In this document: one piece after another, positions 1 to 7,164 of the stretch
How positions within the stretch are numbered: the stretch's first letter is position 1
How the letters are laid out: each line of letters starts with the position of its first letter
Assembly: GCA_027013265.1 (NCBI GenBank)
Contig: JALUXQ010000056.1
Coordinates: forward strand, 1-18,102
Source: Campylobacteraceae bacterium
GTDB lineage: Bacteria > Campylobacterota > Campylobacteria > Campylobacterales > Sulfurospirillaceae
Direction of reading: 5' to 3'
DNA: 18,102 nt
Made by a program: the position numbers and the translations under genes
The notes under the pieces: generated by a model
Told to the model about the DNA's origin: nothing
The model's input: the letters and a program-made list of their open reading frames with translations, nothing else
The model's database searches: none

Positions 1-368
1 TAATTAGCTTTTGCGCCGACGGTTCGTTTCTTACCTTTTCGTGTACGCGCATTAGTTTTTGTTTTTTGACCTCTAACAGGAAGTCCTCGTCTATGTCTTA
101 GACCTCTATAACTTCCCATATCCATCAGTGCTTTTATATTCATAGCCACATTTTTTCTCAAATCACCTTCAACTGCATAGTTTTTTTGTAATTCATTACG
201 AATAGAAGCTATCTCTTCTTCTGTTAGTTCACTCGCTCTTTTATCATAAGAAATGCCTGTTGCATTTAGTATCGCTCTTGAGCTTGTTAAGCCTACACCA
301 TAGATGTATGTTAAAGCATACTCTACTCTTTTCTTGTTTGGAAGGTCTACACCTGCAATTCTTGCCAT
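1..368 (-). CDS. rpsM: 30S ribosomal protein S13 (stop codon cut by window edge)
   Basis: S13 sits in the head of the 30S subunit, where it contacts P-site tRNA and the 50S subunit through L5. Translated from the ATG at 368, the protein starts MARIAGVDLP and carries the conserved RGLRHRRGLPVRGQ segment followed by a Lys/Arg-rich tail ending VGAKAN. That gives 122 codons, close to the family length. Only the first two bases (TA) of the stop codon are inside the window, so the gene is complete apart from that base. It starts 2 nt after the rpmJ stop, and an AAGGA at the end of rpmJ serves as its Shine-Dalgarno. In relatives, rpsK, rpsD, rpoA and rplQ follow; they would lie beyond the left edge. 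Confidence 0.97.
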   Translation of the reverse strand, partial: MARIAGVDLPNKKRVEYALTYIYGVGLTSSRAILNATGISYDKRASELTEEEIASIRNELQKNYAVEGDLRKNVAMNIKALMDMGSYRGLRHRRGLPVRGQKTKTNARTRKGKKRTVGAKAN

Positions 369-370
369 GG

Positions 371-484
371 TTATCCTTGTCTCTGTTTGTGTTTTGGATT
401 TACGCAAATGACTCTAACGACACCTTTTCGTTTGATCACTTTGCACTTATCGCACATCTTCTTCACAGAAGGTCGTACTTTCAT
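371..484 (-). CDS. rpmJ: 50S ribosomal protein L36, zinc-ribbon (C+) form
   Basis: A 37-residue protein starting MKVRPSVKKMCDKCK. L36 is the smallest 50S protein and binds 23S rRNA near the base of the L7/L12 stalk. The four zinc ligands of the C+ type are present at Cys11, Cys14, Cys27 and His32, so this copy should bind zinc. Length and motif match the family exactly. It is the first gene after a 177-bp gap following infA, and that gap holds a good -10 box, so rpmJ probably starts its own transcript with rpsM downstream. Confidence 0.95.
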   Translation of the reverse strand: MKVRPSVKKMCDKCKVIKRKGVVRVICVNPKHKQRQG

Positions 485-516
485 GTTCTTGCCTTTATCT
501 GTTTTTTCCACTGCAC

Positions 517-544
517 TAGAGTAAACTCTAATTTAAGTAAACTG
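517..544 (-). repeat. Short direct repeat AGTTTACT upstream of rpmJ
   Basis: The octamer AGTTTACT (minus strand) occurs at 520-527 and 537-544, 17 bp apart. The first copy overlaps a small palindrome, TAGAG-TTTA-CTCTA, at 517-530. It lies 35-60 nt before the rpmJ start. No known binding motif was recognised, and chance is possible in AT-rich DNA. Confidence 0.3.
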
Positions 545-576
545 TCACAGGTTTAGCGATGTTTTACTAGACCAAC

Positions 577-606
577 AATTGAAAAAATAGTGGTTTTTTT
601 TCAATT
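577..606 (-). repeat. AT-rich inverted repeat in the infA-rpmJ gap
   Basis: An 11-bp perfect stem (577-587 with 596-606) closes an 8-nt loop. In the minus-strand transcript it reads AAUUGAAAAAA on one arm and UUUUUUCAAUU on the other. It lies downstream of the candidate TATAAT box, so it would be in the rpmJ leader. The stem has a single G-C pair per arm and no following U tract, so it is a poor intrinsic terminator; a leader structure is as likely. Confidence 0.5.
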
Positions 607-636
607 CTTCTTCACACAGTTTTACAAAAGGTATGA

Positions 637-642
637 ATTATA
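637..642 (-). promoter_or_regulatory. Candidate sigma70 -10 box for rpmJ-rpsM (alpha operon)
   Basis: On the minus strand the sequence GGATATAATTC contains a perfect TATAAT in the 177-bp gap between infA and rpmJ. It is preceded by T-rich sequence, as is usual in Campylobacterota promoters, which have a weak or absent -35 motif; no clear -35 is seen here. The start of transcription would be near 630, giving a leader of roughly 145 nt before rpmJ. This is inferred from sequence only. Confidence 0.5.
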
Positions 643-661
643 TCCAAATTAAGCTAATATT

Positions 662-880
662 TTACTTATATCTGTAAGTAATCCTGCCCTTGTCTAAACT
701 ATAAGGCGTCAATTCAACCTTAACTTTATCACCTGGCATTATCTTTATATAATGCATTCTCATCTTTCCTGCAATGTGACATAAAATCACATGGCTGTTT
801 TGAACTTCAACTTTAAAAGTTGCATTTGGCAATGCCTCAATAACTTTTCCGTCTATTTCAATAACATCATCTTTAGCCAT
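662..880 (-). CDS. infA: Translation initiation factor IF-1
   Basis: 72 residues forming the S1-type OB fold of IF-1, which occupies the 30S A site during initiation and helps IF-2 and IF-3 select initiator tRNA. Recognisable features are the start MAKDDVIEIDGKVIEALPN, the central HIAGKMRMHYIKI strand-loop and the terminal GRITYRYK. Length equals the usual 71-73 residues. The Shine-Dalgarno AGGAGG lies 5 nt before the ATG and is the strongest in the cluster. The gene follows map by 98 bp, a spacer with a strong hairpin, and is followed by a 177-bp gap before rpmJ. Confidence 0.97.
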   Translation of the reverse strand: MAKDDVIEIDGKVIEALPNATFKVEVQNSHVILCHIAGKMRMHYIKIMPGDKVKVELTPYSLDKGRITYRYK

Positions 881-904
881 TTTACCTCCTATTTAATTGT
901 CATC

Positions 905-931
905 TTGTTAAGGAAGTAAATTCCTTAACAA
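905..931 (-). repeat. Perfect 11-bp hairpin in the map-infA spacer
   Basis: Arms 905-915 and 921-931 are perfectly complementary (TTGTTAAGGAA / TTCCTTAACAA) around a 5-nt loop. In the minus-strand transcript it ends 24 nt before the infA start codon, upstream of the Shine-Dalgarno. There is no U tract, so it is not a classical terminator. A second, weaker stem (ACAACC 950-955 with GGTTGT 971-976) sits just after the map stop. Possible roles are mRNA processing, attenuation, or a copy of a dispersed repeat. Confidence 0.7.
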
Positions 932-978
932 TTCACGCGCTACTAAAGCACAACCTTGCGGTCGTACTTCGGTTGTAT

Positions 979-1737
979 TTACTCTACTGATAGTATTTCT
1001 GCTTTGTTGTTTATTATCGCTACTGCGTGTTCATAGTGACTTCCACGCAGACCATCAGTTGAAGTTACTGACCATTTATCATCCAATATCTTTGCTTCAC
1101 TCTCTCTTTGACAAATCATCGGCTCCAAACAAAAAACCATGCCATTTTTTATCTTTGGTCCCTGTTTTGGATTGTTGCCCTCTAAATAGTTTGGGATTTC
1201 TGGCTCTTCATGTGGCTTTCTGCCAAGACCATGTCCGCAAAAACTTCTAAGTGGAACAAAACCTCTTGAGTATATAAAATTTTCTAATTCATAGCTCAAC
1301 TCTTTAAATCTCATGCCAGCTTTTATGAAATCAATCGCATGATACAAGGCATCTTTTGAGCAAGCTATAAGCTCTTCATCCTCTTTTGAAATTTTGCCAA
1401 TTCCCATAGTTATGGCTGCATCACCAAACCAACCATCTATCTTGCTTCCTATATCCAAGCCTAAAATATCACCCTCTTTTATCTTGTATTCGGTTGGTAT
1501 TCCGTGAATTATAACTTGATTTACAGAGGTGCAAACACCTGCTGGAAATCCATAAAGTCCTTTAAATGCTGGCTTGGCACCCTGTGAGAGTATAAAATCT
1601 TCACCCAGAGCATTTATCTCCAAAAGAGACATACCTGGGTGAACTTCTTTTTGTAAGTAGTTAAGTGTTTTGGCTACAATCTTGTTTGCCACAGATAGTT
1701 TTTTTATATCTTTGTGACTCTTAAGAGGTATGGCCAT
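979..1737 (-). CDS. map: Methionine aminopeptidase, type I
   Basis: Removes the N-terminal methionine from new proteins in the cytoplasm using two metal ions. The 252-residue protein has the pita-bread fold residues in order: His79 in VIIHG, metal ligands Asp95 and Asp106 (LGLDIGSKIDGWFGD), His169 in GHGLGR, Glu205 in CLEPM and Glu236 in HYEHAVAI. There is no N-terminal zinc-finger extension, hence type Ia-like. Its start overlaps the secY stop by one base (TAATG), implying coupled translation. The secY-map order is common, but adk, which lies between them in many bacteria, is absent here. Confidence 0.96.
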   Translation of the reverse strand: MAIPLKSHKDIKKLSVANKIVAKTLNYLQKEVHPGMSLLEINALGEDFILSQGAKPAFKGLYGFPAGVCTSVNQVIIHGIPTEYKIKEGDILGLDIGSKIDGWFGDAAITMGIGKISKEDEELIACSKDALYHAIDFIKAGMRFKELSYELENFIYSRGFVPLRSFCGHGLGRKPHEEPEIPNYLEGNNPKQGPKIKNGMVFCLEPMICQRESEAKILDDKWSVTSTDGLRGSHYEHAVAIINNKAEILSVE

Positions 1738-2999
1738 TATAGTCCGACTGCGCTTAGTGTTTCGTATTTGCTCATGTAAACTTGAGCCTCTATCTTTCTC
1801 ATGGTATCAAGTGCCACCTGAACAACAATCAATACTGCCGTTCCACCAAAATAGAATGGAACACCCATAAATTTTACTAAAATCCATGGAAGTGTAGAGA
1901 TAAGTCCTAAGTAGATTGAGCCCCAAAAAGTAAGACGACTAGCAACTTCATTTAGATAATCAGCCGTATGAATACCAGGTCTAACTCCTGGAATAAAACC
2001 ACCTTGTTTTTTAAGGTTTTCCGATATATCTTTAGCATTAAACACGATTGATGCATAAAAATATGAAAAGAAAATTACAAATAAAAATGTCAATCCATTA
2101 AATACATAGCTGCCTGGGCTTAGAAAATCTTTTATACTAAGAACGATAGGGTTTGTACTTGCTTGAAGCAGAGTCGATGGAAACATCAAAATTGCACTAG
2201 CAAAAATTGGTGGAATTACACCACTTAAGTTCACTTTTATAGGAACATAGTTCATGATTCTCTTATGCTGGTTTTGCATCATCACTTTTCGTGAATAGGA
2301 TATCGGTACTCTTCTCTCGCCCATCTCCACATAGATGATGGCACCAACCGTTACTAATATCACTACCAGTATCGCGATAACTATCAAGAAGTTAAGCTCT
2401 CCTGTATTTACGAGATTTATAGTTCCACCTATCGCATGTGGTATGCCTGAGACTATTCCTGCAAAGATAATCAAACTGATACCATTTCCGATACCTCTTT
2501 GAGTGATTTGTTCACCAATCCACATAAGAAGCATAGTTCCAGTAAGCATGGAAGCTGCTGCAATCGCCATAAATGTACCTCTGTCTATCATAACAGCACT
2601 TTCACCACCACGACCTGTAAGACTTCCAAGTCCCATAGATACGCCGATAGCTTGTACTATTGTAATTGCGATAGTAGCATAACGAATGATTTGCATATAC
2701 TTAGTCATACCATCTCTCTCTTTTTTCATTTTTCCAAGAGATGGAAAAGTAGCTGCTAAAAGTTCCATAACAATCGAAGCAGTGATATAAGGCATAATTC
2801 CTAGTGAAATTATACTTAGTCTCTTAGCTGCGTTTCCACTAAACATGTTAAACATGCCAAGTGCATTTGAACTATTTGAATCAAAAAATTCTTTTACAAC
2901 ATCTAGATTTACGCCTGGAACTGGCACATAGGCTAGTATCCTGTAGGCAAAGATGAAACCGAGTGTGATTAAGATTTTTTTTGTTAAATCTTTACTCAT
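1737..2999 (-). CDS. secY: Protein translocase subunit SecY
   Basis: The channel-forming inner-membrane subunit of the Sec translocon, which works with SecE, SecG and SecA. The 420-residue protein shows about ten hydrophobic segments (roughly residues 9-26, 63-85, 104-125, 143-162, 172-190, 204-224, 259-279, 302-321, 358-376, 383-400). Family motifs are GIGNGISLIIF at 169-179, ERRVPISYSR at 228-237 in the C4 loop, and GGFIPGVRPG at 333-342 in the C5 loop that contacts SecA. The start is supported by AAAGGAG about 8 nt upstream. It lies 118 bp after rplO, a larger gap than elsewhere in the cluster, with a small hairpin before the Shine-Dalgarno. Confidence 0.98.
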   Translation of the reverse strand: MSKDLTKKILITLGFIFAYRILAYVPVPGVNLDVVKEFFDSNSSNALGMFNMFSGNAAKRLSIISLGIMPYITASIVMELLAATFPSLGKMKKERDGMTKYMQIIRYATIAITIVQAIGVSMGLGSLTGRGGESAVMIDRGTFMAIAAASMLTGTMLLMWIGEQITQRGIGNGISLIIFAGIVSGIPHAIGGTINLVNTGELNFLIVIAILVVILVTVGAIIYVEMGERRVPISYSRKVMMQNQHKRIMNYVPIKVNLSGVIPPIFASAILMFPSTLLQASTNPIVLSIKDFLSPGSYVFNGLTFLFVIFFSYFYASIVFNAKDISENLKKQGGFIPGVRPGIHTADYLNEVASRLTFWGSIYLGLISTLPWILVKFMGVPFYFGGTAVLIVVQVALDTMRKIEAQVYMSKYETLSAVGL

Positions 3000-3016
3000 T
3001 AATTGTCTCCTTTAGC

Positions 3017-3032
3017 TTGGGTCAAAGCCCAA
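3017..3032 (-). repeat. Small hairpin just before the secY Shine-Dalgarno
   Basis: TTGGG (3017-3021) pairs with CCCAA (3028-3032) across a 6-nt loop. It lies within the 118-bp rplO-secY spacer, a few bases 5' of AAAGGAG in the minus-strand transcript. A second weak stem (TTTGTT/AACAAA, about 3094-3113) lies nearer rplO. Both are short, so a regulatory role is only possible, not shown. Confidence 0.35.
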
Positions 3033-3117
3033 TCTAAATTTCTCTCGCCTATATTTGATGGATAGGTAAGGGAAATAGTTAAAATAATTGTTTTGTTCTT
3101 ATTGAAACAAAGTTGAT

Positions 3118-3522
3118 TCACTTATTCATTCCGCTATAAATAACATTTTCATCTTTGATTTTAGCTGCGAGTTCTTTTGCACCTTTACCGATCAATTTTA
3201 CCTGTTTGACAGAATTTGAAATTTTATGCACAGTTCTTAAGCTGTCCATTGTAATCTCTTTAAGTGTTGCAACTGTTGTGATTTTTTCTACATTAATCAC
3301 ATAAGGCTTAACAAGTCCAGAGTAAAATCCAACTTTTGGAAGTCTTCTTTGAAGTGGCTGTTGTCCACCTTCAAAACCTCTTTTTATGCTATAACCTGTA
3401 CGAGATTTTTGTCCATTTGCACCTCTACTTGCAGTCTTACCCATGCCAGATGCCTGACCTCGTCCTTTTCTCTTTGACTTATGAGTAGAGTTAACTGCGG
3501 GTGTTAAATTATCTAATGCCAT
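3118..3522 (-). CDS. rplO: 50S ribosomal protein L15
   Basis: L15 is a 23S rRNA-binding protein needed late in 50S assembly. The 134-residue protein has the expected Gly/Arg/Lys-rich unstructured N-terminus (SKRKGRGQASGMGKTASRG at 16-34, then GYSIKRGFEGGQ) and a folded C-terminal half. The family is usually 130-150 residues. The start MALDNLTPA is 14 bp after rpsE, and no rpmD (L30) lies between them, which is the usual order in many other phyla. The termination codon is TGA at 3118-3120. Confidence 0.96.
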   Translation of the reverse strand: MALDNLTPAVNSTHKSKRKGRGQASGMGKTASRGANGQKSRTGYSIKRGFEGGQQPLQRRLPKVGFYSGLVKPYVINVEKITTVATLKEITMDSLRTVHKISNSVKQVKLIGKGAKELAAKIKDENVIYSGMNK

Positions 3523-3536
3523 AATACATCCTCCCT

Positions 3537-3980
3537 CTAGCTTTTCAACATGCTAAGAGCTTTTAGAGTTGCTCTTACAACATTTGAAGCATTATTTGAA
3601 CCCAATGATTTGGTCAAAATATCTTTAATTCCAGCCAATTCAACAACAGGACGAGTAGCACCACCAGCGATGATACCAGTTCCTTCGCTAGCTGGTTTTA
3701 GTAAAATTCTACTTGAGTTAAATTTAACCTCTACATCATGAGCTATGGTTGAACCTTTGACATTTACTTCCATTATGTTTTTGAAAGCATCATCAACAGC
3801 TTTTTTAATCGCATTTGGAACCTCTTTGGCTTTACCAAATCCATATCCAACAAGCCCTTTTTTGTTACCAACTACGACAAGAGCAGTAAATCTAAATCTT
3901 CTACCACCTTTGACAACTTTAGTTACACGACCAATGTTCACGATAACTTCTTCGAACTCTTCTCTATTATATTTTTCCAT
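3537..3980 (-). CDS. rpsE: 30S ribosomal protein S5
   Basis: S5 lies at the mRNA entry channel of the 30S subunit and affects decoding accuracy. The 147-residue protein has the N-terminal double-stranded-RNA-binding-like S5 domain (EEVIVNIGRVTKVVKGGRRF at 10-29, then GNKKGLVGYGFGKAKEV) and the C-terminal domain with the conserved SEGTGIIAGGATRPVVE segment. It is somewhat shorter than the 167-residue E. coli protein, mostly at the N-terminus. It starts 16 bp after rplR. Confidence 0.97.
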   Translation of the reverse strand: MEKYNREEFEEVIVNIGRVTKVVKGGRRFRFTALVVVGNKKGLVGYGFGKAKEVPNAIKKAVDDAFKNIMEVNVKGSTIAHDVEVKFNSSRILLKPASEGTGIIAGGATRPVVELAGIKDILTKSLGSNNASNVVRATLKALSMLKS

Positions 3981-3996
3981 TATATCGTTCCTTTAT

Positions 3997-4353
3997 TTAC
4001 AGTGTAATACCGTTGTCTCTAAGGCCTTGTGCAAAAGCAGCTACAACTCCGTGATAGAGATATCCGTTTCTATCAAATACTACCTTGCTCAAATCTTTAG
4101 ATTTTAGTGTATCTGCAAATACTTTTGCAACCTCTAGTGCTCCAGTTTTATTTGCTTTAAAACCTAGTTTATTACCATCCACACTCGCTAGTGTTACACC
4201 ATTTACATCATCAATTGCTTGCGCATAAATAGCTCTGTTTGATTTAAAAACAGATACTCTTACTAACTCGTTTGTGCCAGAAATTTTAGCTCTTACTCTT
4301 CTTTTTCGCTTAATTCTTAGATTAACTTTGCGTTTTAAAATATTTTTTCTCAT
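3997..4353 (-). CDS. rplR: 50S ribosomal protein L18
   Basis: L18 binds 5S rRNA in the central protuberance together with L5 and L25. The 118-residue protein has the very basic N-terminal tail (MRKNILKRKVNLRIKRKRR) and the conserved RVSVFKSNRAIYAQAIDD and C-terminal YLYHGVVAAFAQGLRDNG segments. Length is typical (about 117). It lies 8 bp after rplF and 16 bp before rpsE. Confidence 0.97.
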   Translation of the reverse strand: MRKNILKRKVNLRIKRKRRVRAKISGTNELVRVSVFKSNRAIYAQAIDDVNGVTLASVDGNKLGFKANKTGALEVAKVFADTLKSKDLSKVVFDRNGYLYHGVVAAFAQGLRDNGITL

Positions 4354-4361
4354 TTCAACCT

Positions 4362-4898
4362 CTATTTCTTAGCTGTTTTTCCGGCTTTGCGGATAATAAC
4401 TTCATCAGAATACTTAACGCCTTTGCCCTTATATGGCTCAGGTGGTCTGAAAGCTCTAATTTCGGCTGCCACTTGACCTACAACTTGTTTATCAACACCT
4501 TTGATAGTCAATAAGTTTTTCTCTACTTTAATTTCAATCTCTTTTGGGAAATTATAGTTTACAGGGTGTGAAAATCCAAGTTGAAGTTCTAGTACATTGC
4601 CTTTTACTGCTGCACGATAACCAACGCCATTTATCTCTAGTTGCTTAACAAAACCTTCTGTTAAACCAACAATGATATTTTGACTGAGTGATCTGTATGT
4701 TCCCCAAAATGCACGGTCTTTTCTGTCGTCACTCTTAGATGCAAAAACGATATTAGTACCCTCAATTTTTACATCAACATTACCTTTAGTATCCAAATCT
4801 CTTTGAACACTGCCTTTTTTAAATTCCAGTATATTGCCATTGAGTTTTACTTCAATTCCGCTAGGAATAGCAACTGGTTGTTTTCCGATACGAGACAT
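4362..4898 (-). CDS. rplF: 50S ribosomal protein L6
   Basis: L6 binds 23S rRNA near the L7/L12 stalk base and the sarcin-ricin loop, close to the factor-binding site. The 178-residue protein begins MSRIGKQPVAIPSG and contains two related alpha/beta L6 domains, the second ending with the signature EIRAFRPPEPYKGKGVKY (about 147-164). Length is standard. A 71-bp gap separates it from rpsH, longer than most gaps in this cluster; AAAGGA precedes the ATG. Confidence 0.97.
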   Translation of the reverse strand: MSRIGKQPVAIPSGIEVKLNGNILEFKKGSVQRDLDTKGNVDVKIEGTNIVFASKSDDRKDRAFWGTYRSLSQNIIVGLTEGFVKQLEINGVGYRAAVKGNVLELQLGFSHPVNYNFPKEIEIKVEKNLLTIKGVDKQVVGQVAAEIRAFRPPEPYKGKGVKYSDEVIIRKAGKTAKK

Positions 4899-4969
4899 TT
4901 TTTTCCTTTTACTTGTCTACGATAAGTTACACTTTATATGGACATCGAATACCATAAAAAGAAAATTTC

Positions 4970-5365
4970 TTACCAAATACTACAAAGAAGTTCGCCACCA
5001 ACTCCGATTTTGTGTGCATCTTCGTTGCTTAGAACACCTTTTGATGTACTAACTACTATAGTTCCATAACCATTCTTGAAGCGTTTCATCTCATCTTTTC
5101 CCTTATAGACTCTTCTTCCAGGTTTTGAGATTTTCTTCACTTCTGTAATAGCGCTTTTGCCATTGTTGTCATACTTGATAACAACTTTGATAAATTTTTT
5201 ATTACCATCTTCTTTTACATTAAAGCTTTCTATGTAGCCTTTGTTTTGGAATACAACCATAACAGCTTCTACTAGCTTTGAGTGCATAAGTGTAGTAACA
5301 TCCAATTTTCTCATGGCCGCATTTCTGATTCTTGTTATAGAATCTGCTACGAGATCATTTATCAT
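4970..5365 (-). CDS. rpsH: 30S ribosomal protein S8
   Basis: S8 binds helix 21 of 16S rRNA and is a primary assembly protein; in E. coli it also represses the spc operon by binding the rplE mRNA region. The 131-residue protein starts MINDLVADSITRIRNAAMRK and ends with the conserved STSKGVLSNEDAHKIGVGGE segment. It follows the zinc-binding rpsN by 9 bp. Whether autoregulation exists here cannot be told from the sequence alone. Confidence 0.97.
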   Translation of the reverse strand: MINDLVADSITRIRNAAMRKLDVTTLMHSKLVEAVMVVFQNKGYIESFNVKEDGNKKFIKVVIKYDNNGKSAITEVKKISKPGRRVYKGKDEMKRFKNGYGTIVVSTSKGVLSNEDAHKIGVGGELLCSIW

Positions 5366-5374
5366 TATTTTTCC

Positions 5375-5560
5375 TTACCAACTTGCTTTTTTAAGTCCGG
5401 GAATCAGACCTTCATTTGCCATTTTTCTTAGACAAATTCTACATATACCAAAATCTCTGTAAACAGAATGAGGACGACCACAAATCTGACATCTTGTGTA
5501 TGCTCTTGTGCTAAATTTGGCTTTTCTGCTTGCCTTAGCTATCATTGATTTTTTTGCCAT
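5375..5560 (-). CDS. rpsN: 30S ribosomal protein S14, zinc-binding type Z
   Basis: S14 is a 30S head protein next to S3 and S10. At 61 residues this is the short form, with zinc ligands Cys24, Cys27, Cys40 and Cys43 (CQIC and CRIC). The long zinc-free form of enterobacteria has about 101 residues. The basic start MAKKSMIAKA and terminal GLKKASW are typical. It lies 1 nt after rplE and 9 bp before rpsH, the usual spc order. Confidence 0.97.
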   Translation of the reverse strand: MAKKSMIAKASRKAKFSTRAYTRCQICGRPHSVYRDFGICRICLRKMANEGLIPGLKKASW

Positions 5561-5561
5561 C

Positions 5562-6107
5562 TTAACGACCCTTTGCGAATGGTAGCCCGATTAGCTCAAG
5601 AAGCTTATACGCTTGCTTGTCATCACCGGCTGTTGTTACAATTGTGATGTTCATTCCGTGAGTTTTAAGTATATTATCATACTCAACTTCAGGGAACATC
5701 AACTGCTCATCTAAACCAAAGTTATAGTTTGCTCTTCCGTCAAATCCATTTCTTGGAAGACCACGGAAATCCTTCACACGAGGAAGTGCAACTGCGATTA
5801 GTTTATCTAAAAACGCAAACATTTTCTCATCTCTTAGCGTAACTTTTACACCAACAGGATATCCCTCTCTAACTTTAAAACCCGCTACTGATTTTTTAGC
5901 AACTGTTACGACTGCTTTTTGTCCAGCTATTAAAGAGATAGTATCAACAATATTTTGTATAATCTTGTTGTCTTTTCCCTCTTCACCAGCTCCAACGCTT
6001 ATAACAACTTTTTCTACCGCAGGTATCAGCATAGGGTTTTTAATATCAAACTCTTTTACTAGTGCATCTTTGATTTCTGCACTATATCTTGCTTTTAATC
6101 TGTTCAT
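5562..6107 (-). CDS. rplE: 50S ribosomal protein L5
   Basis: L5 binds 5S rRNA and reaches the P-site tRNA and S13 across the subunit interface. The 181-residue protein starts MNRLKARYSAEIKDALVKEF and carries the conserved GQKAVVTVAKKSVAGFKVR (about 87-105) and PRVKDFRGLPRNGFDGRANY segments. Length matches the family (about 180). Its ATG overlaps the rplX stop by one base (TAATG), so the two are probably translated in coupling. Confidence 0.97.
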   Translation of the reverse strand: MNRLKARYSAEIKDALVKEFDIKNPMLIPAVEKVVISVGAGEEGKDNKIIQNIVDTISLIAGQKAVVTVAKKSVAGFKVREGYPVGVKVTLRDEKMFAFLDKLIAVALPRVKDFRGLPRNGFDGRANYNFGLDEQLMFPEVEYDNILKTHGMNITIVTTAGDDKQAYKLLELIGLPFAKGR

Positions 6108-6343
6108 TATTCACCCTCGACTTTTTGCACATTTGAGATATCGATAGGCATCTCTTTGTTGGCAAATCCACCTTTTGGATTGTCATCATTAGGTTTTATC
6201 GCTTTTTTAACAACTTTACAGCCTTCAACTATCACTTTTGAGCTTTTTGGAAGCACTTTAGTGACTTTTGCGACTTTGCCTTTGTCATCTCCAGCGATGA
6301 TTTTAACTTCGTCGCCTTTTTTTATCTTCATTTTTACAGCCAT
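6107..6343 (-). CDS. rplX: 50S ribosomal protein L24
   Basis: L24 is an early 50S assembly initiator that binds the 5' part of 23S rRNA near the exit tunnel. The 78-residue protein contains the KOW motif near its start (KIKKGDEVKIIAGDDKGK). It is shorter than the roughly 104 residues of E. coli, as is common in this phylum. Both ends are TAATG one-base overlaps, with rplN upstream and rplE downstream. Confidence 0.96.
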   Translation of the reverse strand: MAVKMKIKKGDEVKIIAGDDKGKVAKVTKVLPKSSKVIVEGCKVVKKAIKPNDDNPKGGFANKEMPIDISNVQKVEGE

Positions 6344-6711
6344 TATAGTACCTCCGGAGCAAGTGAAACAATCTTCATAAAGTTTGCATATCTTACTTCT
6401 CTACCAACTGGTCCAAAAATTCTTGTACCTATTGGCTCTTTTTTACCATCAAGTATAACTGCTGCATTTTCATCAAATCTAATTAAAGATCCATTTTCTC
6501 TTTGAATCTCTTTTTTAGTTCTAACAACAACTGCTTTTACAACTTGACCTTTTTTAACTTTAGCAGTAGGAATTGCTTTTTTAACTGAAGCGACAATAAC
6601 ATCTCCAATAGTTGCATATCTTCTCTTACTACCACCTAGTACCTTAATACACATTATCTCTTTTGCACCAGTGTTGTCCGCAACTGCAAGTCTAGTAAAA
6701 CCTTGAATCAT
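6343..6711 (-). CDS. rplN: 50S ribosomal protein L14
   Basis: L14 lies at the subunit interface and binds 23S rRNA and L19; it is also the docking site of the RsfS silencing factor. The 122-residue protein matches the family in length and in MIQGFTRLAVADNTGAKEIM and GSLIRFDENAAVIL. It has one-base TAATG overlaps with rpsQ upstream and rplX downstream. Confidence 0.98.
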   Translation of the reverse strand: MIQGFTRLAVADNTGAKEIMCIKVLGGSKRRYATIGDVIVASVKKAIPTAKVKKGQVVKAVVVRTKKEIQRENGSLIRFDENAAVILDGKKEPIGTRIFGPVGREVRYANFMKIVSLAPEVL

Positions 6712-6962
6712 TACTCAACTCCTACTCTTACAATCTCTTTTAATCTAAAAGATTTTCTCTTAGACAAAGGTCTACACTCTATAGCGATGATTTCATCGCC
6801 TGCTTTTACTTGATTTTTTTCGTCGTGTACAAGGTATTTTTTGAATCGTTTAACGAACTTGCGATATCGCGGGTGCATTACTCTTCTTTCAACCAAAATA
6901 GTAGCTGTTTTTTCACCAGCTTTTTGTACAACTACGCCTTGAATTTCTCGTTTTAAAGCCAT
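6711..6962 (-). CDS. rpsQ: 30S ribosomal protein S17
   Basis: S17 is a primary 16S rRNA-binding protein with an OB fold. The 83-residue protein has the typical GVVVQKAGEKTATILVERR start (about 9-27), the HPRYRKFVKRFKKY basic loop and the VKAGDEIIAIECRPLSKRK segment. It follows rpmC by 13 bp and overlaps rplN by one base. Confidence 0.97.
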   Translation of the reverse strand: MALKREIQGVVVQKAGEKTATILVERRVMHPRYRKFVKRFKKYLVHDEKNQVKAGDEIIAIECRPLSKRKSFRLKEIVRVGVE

Positions 6963-6975
6963 TACTTACCCTTAA

Positions 6976-7164
6976 TTACTTATTTTGAGCGGAAATAGCC
7001 GTATTAATACGCGCAATATCTCTTCTAACTTCTCTTAACTCATTTGGATTAGTTAGTTGCATTGTTTTTAACTTCTGTTTTACTGTAAACAAAAGAACCT
7101 TTTTCTCTTTCAATAACTCCAAAAGTTCTGAAGCATTTTTATCTTTTAAATCAATATACTTCAT
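6976..7164 (-). CDS. rpmC: 50S ribosomal protein L29
   Basis: L29 is a small two-helix protein at the rim of the peptide exit tunnel beside L23, where trigger factor and SRP dock. The 62-residue protein shows the helix-turn-helix pattern with LRNPNELREVRRD-type sequence (here TNPNELREVRRDIARINT). Its ATG lies inside the end of rplP, a 14-bp overlap in another frame, so translation is coupled. Confidence 0.96.
   Translation of the reverse strand: MKYIDLKDKNASELLELLKEKKVLLFTVKQKLKTMQLTNPNELREVRRDIARINTAISAQNK

Noticed and set aside
260..556. Plus-strand open frame of 98 codons over rpsM and rpmJ
   Set aside because: It lies opposite two certain ribosomal genes, has a low-complexity Leu/Ser/His-rich product and no Shine-Dalgarno.
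577..606. Intrinsic terminator after infA
   Set aside because: The stem is almost wholly A-T and is not followed by a U tract on the minus strand; it also lies downstream of the candidate rpmJ promoter.
3745..4107. Plus-strand open frame of 120 codons over rpsE and rplR
   Set aside because: It is antisense to two conserved genes, with Ser/Thr/Leu-rich sequence typical of a reverse-frame shadow.
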